A DNA stretch of 64,000 nucleotides, taken from the NCBI GenBank assembly GCA_948567375.1, contig OX419759.1:47706593-47770592 (forward strand), written 5' to 3'. The position numbers were made by a program, and so were the translations under genes. The notes under the pieces were generated by a model. That model searched no databases and was not told the origin of the DNA. It saw only the letters and a list, made by a program, of their open reading frames with translations. Origin of the DNA: Lunularia cruciata. Lineage: Eukaryota; Streptophyta; Marchantiopsida; Lunulariales; Lunulariaceae. Numbering within the stretch: position 1 is the stretch's first letter; every line of letters starts with the position of its first letter. Positions 46,656 through 57,804 of the stretch are shown here, piece by piece.

Positions 46656-49600
46656 GAGTAGGTGCAATATGGCAAGTATCACTTTTGCAATAATCGGTGA
46701 GTTTGTTTGAAGAGTTTTTTCTCATAGAGATACTAGTCAAGAATGATCAAATATGAAGTAAAAGAAACAATTCAATTCTCATCGATTGTGCCTCTAGCCT
46801 TTTGGGTAGGAACCACACCCAAAAGAGAGTAACAAGCACTTAATTGCAATCTTGTCACAATATACCATCATCCATAAATCACAATTCTTCAAATCTCTCT
46901 GAATTGATTTGATTGTGATGATTCATTTGCTTTGAACAAGGCACCACAAAGTGACTTTGCTTCAAAATTGCATTCCACCCCTCCACTAAAGGAACAACTT
47001 ATTCAATTGAAATTGCTTTGCATCAATCTAGTGTTTGCACTCACAAATGCAAAATACTCCAAACATTACAATTCTCCATGGATTCATCAAGGCATTTCTT
47101 TGATTGGTATCCAATCAGTATCATACACATAAAATATAAATTAGAGTTGTAGAATCCAACATCTAATACACTCAAATTTCAATTCTAACTTCTCCAAACA
47201 CTCATAACCACACACACAAGATTGATACTTAAAATTAAGCTAAAACAATAAGCATTGAGTATCAACGCTTTGCTTTACTCAACTTCAAACACAATACTAA
47301 ACAAAAAACATTGTGAATGGCTGCTTTAAATAGGCAAAGCACTCGATAGTTAGAAAAATTGCCTAAACTACTTAAGTAACTTCAACTACTTCCTACAAAT
47401 CTGTAGATCTGAATTGACACTCTAACACTTCAGATCTCAAATCTGTTACTTCTAATCAGATCCAACTTCTACATCAACTTTATTGTCTCCTCCTGAGTTT
47501 CCTCCAAACACCTTCTACACATCAAGTTCATCTACTACTTCCACATCTTCATTTTACTTCTATCATATCTTCAGTTTGAAATTAGACTGAAGTCATAATT
47601 GTTCTATCTATATCCTCTCTCTCTAACCTAATTCTTAAGTAACCTCAAGTTATTCACCCAATGTCACCTACGCTCCTACTTCAACTACTTTACATTAGGT
47701 TTCTACACTTTCCTTTAAACTATTGTGAAGCTAATCTCATTTTGATCTAACTAAATCTATTACAAGACAAACATTATCTCCTACTTCAATCATTTTCCTA
47801 TCTACTATATCTCTAAGATGAATTAAAATATTATTCATATCAATGTCCTTCACCTTATGCTTTTGAGTCTCTTGCACCACCAAATTCACCTCATGCAGTC
47901 TAGAATCCTCCAATCATACTTTGGCCTTAGTGTTGAACATCACCTTCACACTATTAATAGTTTCCTCCATTGATTCTACCTCCTTATTCTTTTTTGAGAT
48001 CGGCTCATTCTGAGTCCTCTCCTCTCTCACCTTCTTGCAAAGCATCATCAACTCCTTTGCATGCTCTGCCTCTAATGTCTTCTTCTCTTCAGTTTTGTGT
48101 GGCACTTGAGCTTCTGAGCGCTTAATCAAATCACACAACCTTTCTTCTTCATGTTCTATGCTTGCTTATTCTTGTATCCAGGCCTGATCTTTTTCTGCTG
48201 CAACTGATCTCAATTCCTCCATCACCTACTCACTTATCAATGCTCAAGTCTTGGAGCATATCACCTTGAGTAGAGTATCATCAAATTCTTCCTTCAATTT
48301 CTTGAATGCCACCTTTTGCTTCTTCAACTCTACTTTTTGGTGTTCCAAATCACCTTTGCACTTCTTAAAACTCTCTTATAGATCTTCCAAACTTTGTTCA
48401 CAAAATCACCACATCAAGACAAAGTACTTTGCCTTCTTCTTCACCTTGGATCAATGATTTCCTCAATTGTAAGACTTCATTGTTCAAATGCTTCACCACC
48501 TGAAGCTCATCCTCACCTCTAGATGATCTTTCATCATTTCCTTCTTCTTCTCTTGCAAATGCCCTTGTAAAAGACAAGCCACATTTGACAAATAATTCAT
48601 TGTGGACAAATCTGCATCTCAACAAAGATCCGGGTATCTGCATCTCAACAAAGATATATCTGGTTAGAAAACTATGTTGTTGATATATCAAAGATATATC
48701 TAGATATAACAAAGATAATATCTGCATCTCAACAAAGATCCGGGTGAAAGTACAACACCATCTTTTTCTTCTCCTTGGAGCTAAGCAGGTTCAAACTCAA
48801 AGATGTGCTGCAAATAGTACAAAGTAACGGGGTGCCATATCCATTCCCCAATTCTTGATCATTTGCCTTGTTTTGTGAGAAAAAAACTTCACCCAATTCA
48901 CCTTCTCTCTTACAAACATGAGGTGAAAGAAAACTACATGTTGCTTTGTCATATATGTGGTTTGCTCTACCTTCATCATGGCTATCAGAGCCCCAATGAA
49001 ACTTTGCCTTATTGGGTCTTTTTAAGTGTCTACCTTGTAAACATTCTTCATGCAAGGTGCACTAAAGGTATTATTCAACTCTCTAGTCTCCTCTGCATGA
49101 TCACACTTCTGATTGAAGGTGATTCTTGTCACATCTCCAGCTCTCTTCCCAACATAAGTCTCCAACCTAACTCTATCCATCAAGTAAGGTTTCCTCTCTT
49201 TCCCTCAGCCTGAGGACCATCTATACAATTATTGGTATTGATTTTTCCATGAAACCTAAAAAACTCAAGTTCCAATTTCTAGGCTAGAAATGTGATCAAA
49301 AGTTGACTCAAGACTTTGAGCCTAGACACCATGTCCAATTTTCAAATTGCAAGGTTTTGCACTAAAAGTGTCAAAAAATTTCTATTGCCCTTAGTTGGCA
49401 TTGTGTGCTCTATATCTCTTGGTCTCTCAAAAATTAAACCAACAACGAACGCAGCTTGTAATTCTAACTCCCTCAAGACCACTCTTTAAAGGGACAAGAT
49501 ATTGCTTTCAAAGTGCCAAATTCCCTTGAAAAAGTCTTAATTTTATACTTCTTTGACTTGTTGTCATTCTCTAATTGAGCCTCAATTAAAACTCCCCAAT

Positions 49601-49934
49601 TTTGCATGATTTATTCTTGTCACTCTCAAATTTATCCTGATCATGATGTAGCCATTTTTGCTAAATGTACCATCTTGGTTGGTTTGGCCCAAGTAAAAGT
49701 TGTTAAGGTGTCTTCAGATTGGGTTGATCATTCCAATGTGAAGTAACCTTACTTTGGGTCTACCGCTCTTGTAGTTTGATCTGAGTACTTCTTTCTTTGA
49801 CATAAAGTTGACTTCCTTGGTTTGGATTCAAACACACAATTCTTCTCTTCTTTTTTCCAATTGGCTTCAATTTAGCTTTAACAACACACTTCTTCTCTAA
49901 CAAGAATATAAAACAAAAAATGTGTGTACCATAA
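46656..49934 (-). mobile_element. 3.3 kb block inserted in the G1 5' LTR, with K fragment 5
   Basis: The LTR alignment is interrupted between GAGTAG (about 46,655) and GAGTGG (about 49,935), a possible short target duplication. Inside, minus-strand K-type pieces include a coiled coil at 47,914-48,138 (EAEHAKELMMLCKKVREERT), a Glu-rich helix at 48.4-48.6 kb and VVFFHLMFVREKVNWVKFF at 48.8-49.0 kb. The left 0.7 kb carries a hairpin module (46,797-46,826) also seen at 4.2 and 4.9 kb and may be terminal repeat sequence, but no second copy was found at the right end. Broken, many breaks. Confidence 0.55.
48607..48745. repeat. Duplicated 24-base phrase with AT-rich filler
   Basis: CTGCATCTCAACAAAGATCC occurs at about 48,609 and again at about 48,721, and a partial copy sits at about 48,635. 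Between them are repeats of ATATATC and AACAAAGATA. The block interrupts a Glu-rich coding stretch of the K fragment. Confidence 0.85.
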
Positions 49935-50367
49935 GAGTGGTGAATTGGGAGCATGAGACATCTCTTACTCAAGTGCTTCTTCCTATACTCTATCACAACA
50001 TGCTCTGCTACAACTCTCACTCCTCATGTTGTCCTCTTGCTCAAGACTCTTAAAACTCAAAGCATCATATATCCAACAGCTATATACATAAGAGCTCTCA
50101 AAGAGGACAAGACCATAACCTACATGGCCAATCAAATACATGTATGCAGATTTTTGACATGACATTGAAGGTGCTCATTGTCATTGATGGTGTGACCTTT
50201 GATGTGGATCATATTATTTTGTACCTCAATGTTATGTTGTGGTTTGTGCAACAGTGACTGGCCATGTGGGTTATGGCTCAACCATGGGATTTGTCTTACA
50301 ATCTACTCCAATGATCTAGAGATAAACCATACTAACTCCTTTTTCACTAGTTGCACAAACCACAACA
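49935..50367 (-). repeat. G1 5' LTR, second part
   Basis: Resumes the LTR (GACATCTCTTACTCAAGTGC, then AAGAGCTCTCAAAGAGGACA) and ends CACAAACCACAACA at 50,367. It is interrupted by an inverted duplication at about 50,165-50,277, described separately. Confidence 0.8.
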
Positions 50368-50432
50368 TAAAATTGAGGTACAAAATAATATAATCCACAT
50401 CAAAGTTCACACCATCAATGACAATGAGCACC
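50170..50432. repeat. Long inverted repeat, 83-base arms, 97-base loop
   Basis: Arm 1 (50,170-50,252) and arm 2 (50,350-50,432) are reverse complements with about three mismatches in 83. Arm 2 spans the G1 LTR end and the adjoining protease gene; arm 1 is an inverted copy of that junction placed inside the LTR. A second small pair extends the symmetry: CCATAACCTACATGGCC near 50,115 and GGCCATGTGGGTTATGG near 50,261. Confidence 0.92.
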
Positions 50433-50690
50433 ATCAACAACATCCCTAGTAGTCACTAGTTTTTTTGATTTGTGAACCAAAGTATGTGGGGCATGGGCTC
50501 AAACTTGGTATAGCCTAGCTTAAGGGAAATTTCTTCCATCATGAAATTAACTCTTGATCCTGAGTTAATAGGAGAAGAGGGGATCATATACCCATTTATC
50601 TCTATCTCCACTTTTGTGGATCCTAGATCTTCTAGTTTCATTCTGTAGATCATTGGTAGGTTTGTTTGATTCCTCTTCAATACATGATAG
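50368..50690 (-). mobile_element. Old Ty3/gypsy remnant, right half (protease N-terminal part)
   Basis: Minus-strand pieces read VEIEINGYMIPSSPINSGSR (active-site region of an aspartic protease), then LGYTKFEPMPHILWF, and next to the G1 LTR a block reading VIDGVNFDVDYIILYLN. Its continuation (KTSHPMLIG, PWLYGAQVLV) lies at 28.9-28.98 kb on the far side of G1, which identifies the element that G1 entered. Broken. Confidence 0.65.
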
Positions 50691-50699
50691 AAGGCAAGA

Positions 50700-51165
50700 G
50701 TTAATATTATCTTATAGAGCTTTTTGGCCTCTCATAGTGGCATGAATGTGACATCCACCTTTGAAGCTCCCTATAAAAGACCAAGATTGAGGAGAGAAAT
50801 AGTAGAATGGAAGATCATATTGGGACACTTGAGTATGAGAAACTCCAAATTCTTAGCATGAGCTTCAACTTTGGTATTTATAAAAAGTATACAAGGCTCT
50901 TGAGAATTTTCTCAAGAAGCTTCCTTGAGCTTCTTTCTTGGAGTAGAAGCCAAGTTAACCAAGAAGTTTCCTTCTAGAAGTTTCCTACTTGGCTTACGAG
51001 CTAAGCTAGTTAAAAGATTCTAGAAGCTGCTTACTTGGTGCAAGCTAAGCTAGCCAAAAATCTTCCCAAGAAGCTTCTTAGATACTTCTGAAATATTCTA
51101 GGCTAATTTGTTATTTTGTTAGCCCAAAGTAACTTCATTGTTAACCTCCATATTGTTATATATTC
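50700..51165 (-). repeat. Probable 3' LTR of chromovirus C, rich in AGAAGCTTC
   Basis: Next to the chromodomain end of C, the minus strand has a purine tract (GCGGTGTGGGAA) followed by TATAACAATATGG, a usual chromovirus LTR start. The stretch 50,900-51,080 repeats the short palindromic phrase GAAGCTTC and variants, and the minus strand has TTTATAAATACC near 50,880, a TATA box. The left end is not defined. Confidence 0.5.
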
Positions 51166-54100
51166 CCACACCGCTAGTTGGTGATATCCTCATTGCCATT
51201 GAAGCTTCAAACTCTTGGATGGCAATTTGTGCATTATGGAGATGAGGAAAGGTTCCCATGTGGTATCATGAGAGGGATACCCTTTCCAAAGGACCTTGTA
51301 CTCCATATATTGTTGATGGCCTTGTTGAATGTAGCAATGTGTAAGGATACAACCAGCTTTATATTCTTCATTGATAGGGATGGGAAGAGGAGGATGTTGG
51401 ACATGAGAGGTTATAAAAAGATGGATTAAAGACAAAGTGTTTCAACTTGGAAATATGAAAGATAGGGTGGATGTGCATATGACAAGGCAAGGCAAGTTGA
51501 AAAGTAATACAATACATGATTTGTATGACCTCAAAGCGTCCTATTCAATTAAGAGTAAGTTCACAAACTTGGGTATCAAGTGGGAGGTTAGGTTACTAAA
51601 CAAGAGCATGACTTCATCACCAACTTGAAAGGTGAGATCACAATGATGGTGGTCAACATATTGTTTTTGAAAATTTTGGACAACAAGAAGGTGAGATTTG
51701 GCCTGTTGGAAGGATTGAGATATGGTGGTCAAGAGGTTGAAGTATGAGGGACATGAGATGGAGGAGAAGCAAGAAAGGAATTTGGAACAAGTCAATCTTG
51801 GCCAAAATTGAGGAAGAAAGGACAAAATCTAGTGCTTGCTTGTTTGAAATTATTGTACGCAAACTCCATTGTCGTAAGACATTCATCCCAATTGGTATGG
51901 TGAGTGTTGACAAAGACACAAAGTATATCCTCCAAGGTGCAACTTTCACATTCAATTTTTCCATCAGTTTAAGGATAATAGGCGTGGATAAAGCAAGCTT
52001 GGTGCCAAGTATTTGTAAGAACGCTTGCCAAAACTTTCCAATGAAGTGAGGATCACCGTCAAAGATGAGTACAAGTGGCATCCCATGATGCTTAAACCAT
52101 TATCAAAGTAGATTTGTGCTATGTTGGAGCATCCATGATATCAAAAGTAGGTGGAAAATGGATTTACTTACTAAGCTTGTCCACAAACACCACAATTGTT
52201 TTGTGGCCTTGCTTTGTCTTGGGCAAGGAGGTGATGAGATCCAAGCTCACATGTTCTCATTGAGAAAATGGAATGAGAAATGGTTGAAGGAGTCCACTTT
52301 GTTTTGGTTGTTGGCATTGTTACATTGGCAACTCTCACACAATCAAACAAACATCTTGAACATCTTGTGTCACGTTGGGCCTCCAACATTGGAGTTGGAG
52401 GGTACCCAAGGTCTTTTCCACATCCATGTGACCAATGACTGGTAAGTCATGGGCTTCTTGTAGGCGCACAAGTCAAAGATCACCCTTGCTAGAACATAAA
52501 TCTAGTTCTCATAGAATAAAAGGAATTTCCTATAGCATAATGTGATGTACTCTTTGTTCCATGCTACAAGATGACCTTGTACTATTTCAAAGAAATGATC
52601 CTGTTATAGACCTATCTTAAACTTGATTTGGACTTTGCAGTCAATTGATACCATCATAATTGCCATTGTGATGAGAGGAAGAGACTCCAAATCAGGTCAT
52701 CATGATAGGGCATCAAGGATGACATGGACCTGACCGGTTTGTACTCAAGTGTGATGTCAAACAATTATTTTTGTTCTTCCCATCGATGATGTCAACTTTC
52801 CATGTGTTCCAAGTGTAATGGCTACAACAATGGTTTGTGATAAGTTCATATGATCACTTATTTCCCCAAGAGATAATGCCTCCATACCTTGGTGGCATAA
52901 ACCATTGCTAGTTATTCTCAATCTTGAGTAGAGTAATTCCTTTTAGTTCTATTTAGTTGAAAAAACACAAAAGCAATGGGATGTAATCTATCTTGGGAAC
53001 TCTTGTTATAACACAACTCCAATCGCAAAGTTAAGAGCATCAAAATAAACCACACAAGGAAGTTGAGGATCATATGGTTGAAGAATGGGTCTTGAAGACA
53101 CCATATGTTTCAACTTTTGAAATGCTTTTTTGTGCTTGGTGGTCCATTGAAAGCTCAAGGTCTTCCCCAAGAAATCAGTCAATAATGCAGCCACATGGGT
53201 ATAAAAGTGGATGAATCATTGATAAAAACTGGATAATCTATTAAATACCCATACTTCTATAGTATCCTTTGGAATAAGCAAATTATTAATGGCCTTGATT
53301 TTCTCCTCTTCCATCTTGATCCCCTTCGATGAGATCTTGTGATCCAAGAAGGTAACTTCCTTCTGCCAAAAGGTACACTTTGACTTCTTGTAGTAAAACT
53401 TTCACTATGTAGTCTTCTCATGACTTCTCACACATCCTTCACATTTTCTACCTCCATCTTACTAAAGATTAAGATATCATCCAAGAACATCATCACATAC
53501 CAATCTAATAGTCCATCCAACACCCAATACATCTTATGCATGAAGACTACTGGAGCATCAGTGAGCCAAAAAGGTGAAACTTTTGACTTGAAATGCCCAT
53601 ACCTTATGCAAAAGGTAGTCTTTTGCACATCCTCTCTATCAATGCGGATTTGCCAATAGCCGCTATGAAGATCCAATTTGGAGAAATATTGTGCTCTACT
53701 CAATTGATCAAGCAATTCATTAATTTGAGGCAAGGGATACGCATTCTTCACTATTTTTTTATGGAGCTCAAAGTAATCTATACAGAAAAAAAGCACTCCA
53801 TCCTTCTTTGGAACAAATAATACCAATGCTCCGCAAGGAGATGTATTATGTCATATGAAATCCTTCACCAACAACTTTATAAGTGTTGTTTGCAACTCTT
53901 CCAACTCCTTTGGTGCAAGCCAATAGATTGGTTTACCCATTGGAGTACACCTTGGCAATAACTAAATCTTGAAGGGCATACCACAATCAAAGTGTAATCC
54001 CTTTAGTATATCATCCAAAAACACATCTGCACACTCCTAAACTATCTAATCAACCATTGCTTGATGATGCTCTCTAGCCTCCTCAAATTCTTCTTGTGCA

Positions 54101-55591
54101 ATCAGCTTGATCCACAGTACAAAAATATACTTATTTTCCTTCAAAGCTTGCTTTAAGGCGGTTTCACTGATAAACTTCCCATTTAAGAACTCATCTTCCT
54201 TCAAAACTTACCCCATGGTTGCTTTCTTGATAAACTTTCCATCTTGAGACTCATTTCCCTTCAAGGCTTTCTCTGTGACTACCTTCCCAACAAACTACCC
54301 ATATTGGGATTGACTATTCTTAAGTGTCTTACTCAGAGGTGCCAAACAATCTAATTAGAAATTTCTACCTTAGTATTGTACTTGAATTTATCATCAATTC
54401 CATTCAAATTGAACCTTATGACATTCAAGCCAAGGTAGACCTAGAACGGCATCATAGTGTAGAGGTGTCATTACAAATTTCATACACTCTAAATACACTT
54501 TCCCAATCTTGAAGGTAACAACATGCAAGGTACAAGTGTAGAACCCTTTCTACCGTCCGCCATCATCAATTTACTTTAAATTATTAGCTTGATAGGAATA
54601 CATAATTCCTTTGCTAATTGCATAGACAAACAATTATTTGAACTTCTAGAATCAACAAAAATCCTACACCCCAATCAGATATCATACCTTGCAAGTGAAG
54701 CAAACTTGCATATGTCAAACCTTTGAATCCCATTAGAACTAATCAAGTTCCTAGTAGGTGGCTCAAAATCTCCTATTGGGATTCCTTATTTTCTTCATCA
54801 TTTTACTCCACAACCTCCATTTGGGTGATTTCTTTAGATCGATATTCTTGAGTGGAGATTCAGCAATGTGATGTCCACTTTGGTGATACTAAAGCAATTT
54901 CCAGTTTGCCGCAATCTTTCCTAATCTGCTATACCAAGTGGTCTCCATTAGATAGCATCAAGCTTGATTGGTATTGGCTCATCCATATGTGTGTAATGTG
55001 ATGGTTTGTTTTGTGAAGGTTGAGGTCAAGACCCTGTTGTCAAAACCAGGGAATCAAAGTGCTCTACTAGTTGCATGGCTTCTTCAAGTATTTTGGCTCT
55101 TGCATAGTCACTTCTAATTTAGGTTGTGACTTCAAGCCCCTCATGGATTGATCCACAACCTCACCATCCGTTATATATCAAGTATTTGCGTATTGGTGTT
55201 TTTTGAATTGCATGATGTAACTTCTTATAGGACAAATCTGCTTGTCTTGTTTAATTTGTGTGGCATATACCGCTTGAAATCATCCAATTATTGCACTCTT
55301 GAATTTTTCCCATATGAAGATTGATGCAAAAAGTTGCTTTTCAACTTGCTCCACTAAGAATCACCACCATAGCTTTGCTACTCCGTCCAATTGGCTTGAT
55401 GCTAGGAGAATTTGTTTTTGTTCATCTTGAAGATTTGCAACCTCAAAATAATGTTCAAAGTCAAACAGAAAATTCTCCATAGTGCTTGGAAGATTCTTGC
55501 CATCAAATACCTTGGGTTTTGGAAATTGGAATAGGTCTTCTACTTCTTGAACATGTACTCTCTATAGTGCTCTTGTCATCAATGATCTCGT
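51166..55591 (-). mobile_element. C: chromovirus (Ty3/gypsy with chromodomain)
   Basis: Minus-strand order gag-protease-RT-RNase H-integrase-chromodomain. Gag: FDGKNLPSTMENFLFDFEHY at 55.4-55.5 kb. Protease near 54.5-54.8 kb. RT at 53,428-53,826: NAYPLPQINELLDQLSRAQY, FSKLDLHSGYWQIRI, MFLDDILIFSK. RNase H at about 53.0-53.2 kb: TLSFQWTTKHKKAFQKLKHM. Integrase at 51.6-52.4 kb: DGDPHFIGKFWQAFLQILGT. Chromodomain at 51,190-51,435: RIQ-like YIQQGHQQYMEYKVLWKGYP followed by TTWEP. The gag end is cut off exactly where the G3 LTR starts, so the rest, with the 5' LTR, is probably beyond the window. Broken, well over ten breaks. Confidence 0.9.
54130..54329. repeat. 60-base tandem units inside element C
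   Basis: Three units (54,130-54,189, 54,190-54,249, 54,250-54,309) and part of a fourth have TTCCTTCAAA near the start and ATAAACTTYCCAT near the end. 60 bases equal 20 codons, so the unit keeps reading phase; on the minus strand each gives a block like ALKENEFLNGKFI. They sit between the protease and RT regions. Confidence 0.8.
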
Positions 55592-57804
55592 TGTCATACT
55601 TTGCCTTTCTCTCTTTGATAACACACAAGATGCCTAGTTGTGGAGCCTATAGATTAGAGGTTGTAGATTAACCTATCCCTACTAGTTTGAGCATGTGTAG
55701 AACCCAACCAGTAAAACCTTATGCTCTAGGTTTTGATATTCTTGCTATTAGGTAAGGTGGTAATGGGTAACCTAACATGTCATCATAACATGCACTTCTG
55801 GTCTATTGGTCATCATTTACAAAATTACCATGAAGAAATACACAAGCACACTTGGAAGGAAAGAACCTAAGGGCAATGTACGTATACCAATCCAAACCAA
55901 CAGGGTGTATAACCAAGCATGCAAGCACAGAGAGGATCCAACCACAACAACTCCACAACAACTCCCCATGCTTTTGGTGGAAATCAGCTTCAGAGCTCCC
56001 TGCCCTGTCCTCAAGTTGATTTCAGTCTGTACTCCAGCTTCCTCAATTATGCACTTCAGATTTCAACCAATTCCTAATCCAAGTGTAGAACTTCTATCTC
56101 TATTGTTGGAGAAAATTTGATGAAACTCAGATGAGTGTAACTTTCTTTGTGTAGCTTGAATTCAAATGTTCTAGAATTCAATGGAAAGCCAGTTAGATAA
56201 GCTTTCCAATGACATGAAATTTGCCTCAATTTGACTATTACAGCTCCCTTGACAAGCTCCCAAACTTGGCCAATTGCTCATACATTTTTACCCTAATTTT
56301 GAAATCCTTATTTTAGGGTTTTGTCCTAGTTTTTGGCAATGTTGCTCAGAATTTTGATTCAAAAGTACACTTGATCCTCAAAAAAACTTCATCAATCTTA
56401 AACCCTTAATCATAGTCACAATGTAGGAGAATTGACATCCAATCATGATGGAAGATAAAAATTGCTCTATTGAGCTTATGATAATATTTGCAATAGAGTT
56501 TCTTGCATCAATTCTCACTCTCTATGGACCCAAAGCAACCAAACTTTTCAAAATAGGTTTTTGTGCTCTTGTCTAACCCTCTACAAAGTTTTGTATCCTA
56601 GTCCAACCTCAAACTCTAGATATGGATCAATTTTTGAGCTGGACTTACTTATGAGCTCTACATACCCAAGTATGCTTGATCCAAGACCCTAAATTGTCTA
56701 TTTGAAGAATTCACATGAAATCTTGGCATAAAGGTGCAAACCATAAAGATCAACAAGACTAGAAATGTCCAAAATCTGGTTCAAAACACAACTTCAAGAG
56801 TGACTAAATCTTCAAAGCTGGTCAGAATGTAATCTCCAACTCCTCACATTCCAAAGCTTCAAATTCAATTGGCCAGATTTGATTTGAGATTGATCAACTT
56901 TTTAGTATTTCTTGAGCTCAACACTACAAACCATTTTCCATCTGTCCTATCTCATTAAGAGGTCATGAAAATGTCTCACTTAGCTCTCTAAATTGTTTAT
57001 CTTGTCCTCTTGGGTATGAATTCTACCTCCTCACTCCAATTGATCATTTCTCCCACACAATAGACTCAAATCTCTCAAATTTTGTCTCAAACTTGTAGCT
57101 TGTCTGCTTTTCTCTTGAACTATGGTCTTTTCTTCTCAAATGCCTTCTCTAAACTCCCTCTATTGTCCAGAAACACCAGACTTCTCTTGGAAACCAATCT
57201 CTTGCAATTTTGTCTTTTAGCTCTTCAACTTTTGACAAGTGGACCCCACAACTCCACCTTGAAGCTCATGAGCAAAAATTTAGGCAATTCTCAGCTATAG
57301 GAGGACATTTATTGTTATGTCCCAGATGTGCTTGTAAGTAAGCACCAAAAGGATGATAGGATCTAGATTTTTCATCATTGACTTGTGAATAGCATCTTGA
57401 AATGTCTCACCATCCAATCTCATAAGCCGTCATGGTGTAGAATCTGAAGCCTAATGACAAAAGGATTTGGAAGTGGCAGATCAAGAGCATGGGACATCTT
57501 ATATTAAAATGCGGCCTTTGATGCTCTATGACTTGCACTTTGCTACAACTTTCACTCCCAATGTCCTCCTTCCTCTCAAGACTCCTCAACTAAAACACCC
57601 CTGGTCTCTCCACTCGCCCTCTTCTATATACATCAAAGCCCTCAAACATGATAAGATCGCAGCCCACGTGGCCAATCACATATATCTCTATAGATTGCTC
57701 ACATGGCAACGTCTCATCCTTTGGATCTTTCAAACAACCTACTCCACTAATGTGGGGATAAACATTGATAAGTTACTTTTTTATGGGCTACACAAATGAC
57801 AAAA
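55592..57804 (-). repeat. G3 3' LTR
   Basis: About 2.21 kb, starting TGTCATACTTTGCC, aligned end to end with the G1 LTRs. The inner end is followed by TGACATCCACCCTCTCTAAA, the reverse side of the polypurine tract. It abuts the gag coding sequence of element C on the left. Confidence 0.85.

Larger units (their letters stand above)
28984..50367 (-). mobile_element. G1: old Ty3/gypsy element, split by A1 and by a 3.3 kb block
   Basis: Minus-strand element with 3' LTR 28,984-31,072. Integrase and RNase H pieces (31,202-33,297) include EGDWVIIYNSSLDNQH near the integrase C-terminus and EFYESLWVGHRGIY in the zinc-finger region. RT follows at 41,095-41,862, protease at about 42.58-42.79 kb and gag at about 43.3-44.84 kb with a zinc-knuckle region near 43.85 kb. 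The 5' LTR is 44,845-50,367. A1 interrupts it between RNase H and RT; an unrelated block interrupts the 5' LTR. The outer flanks are two halves of one protease gene, so G1 landed in an older gypsy element. LTRs differ at roughly one base in five by eye, so it is old. Broken, well over ten breaks. No convincing target-site duplication is left. Confidence 0.85.

Noticed and set aside
28979-50372. Target-site duplication for G1 (TATGG against TAAAA)
   Set aside because: Only two of five bases agree; with a decayed border and the inverted duplication beside the right end it cannot be claimed.
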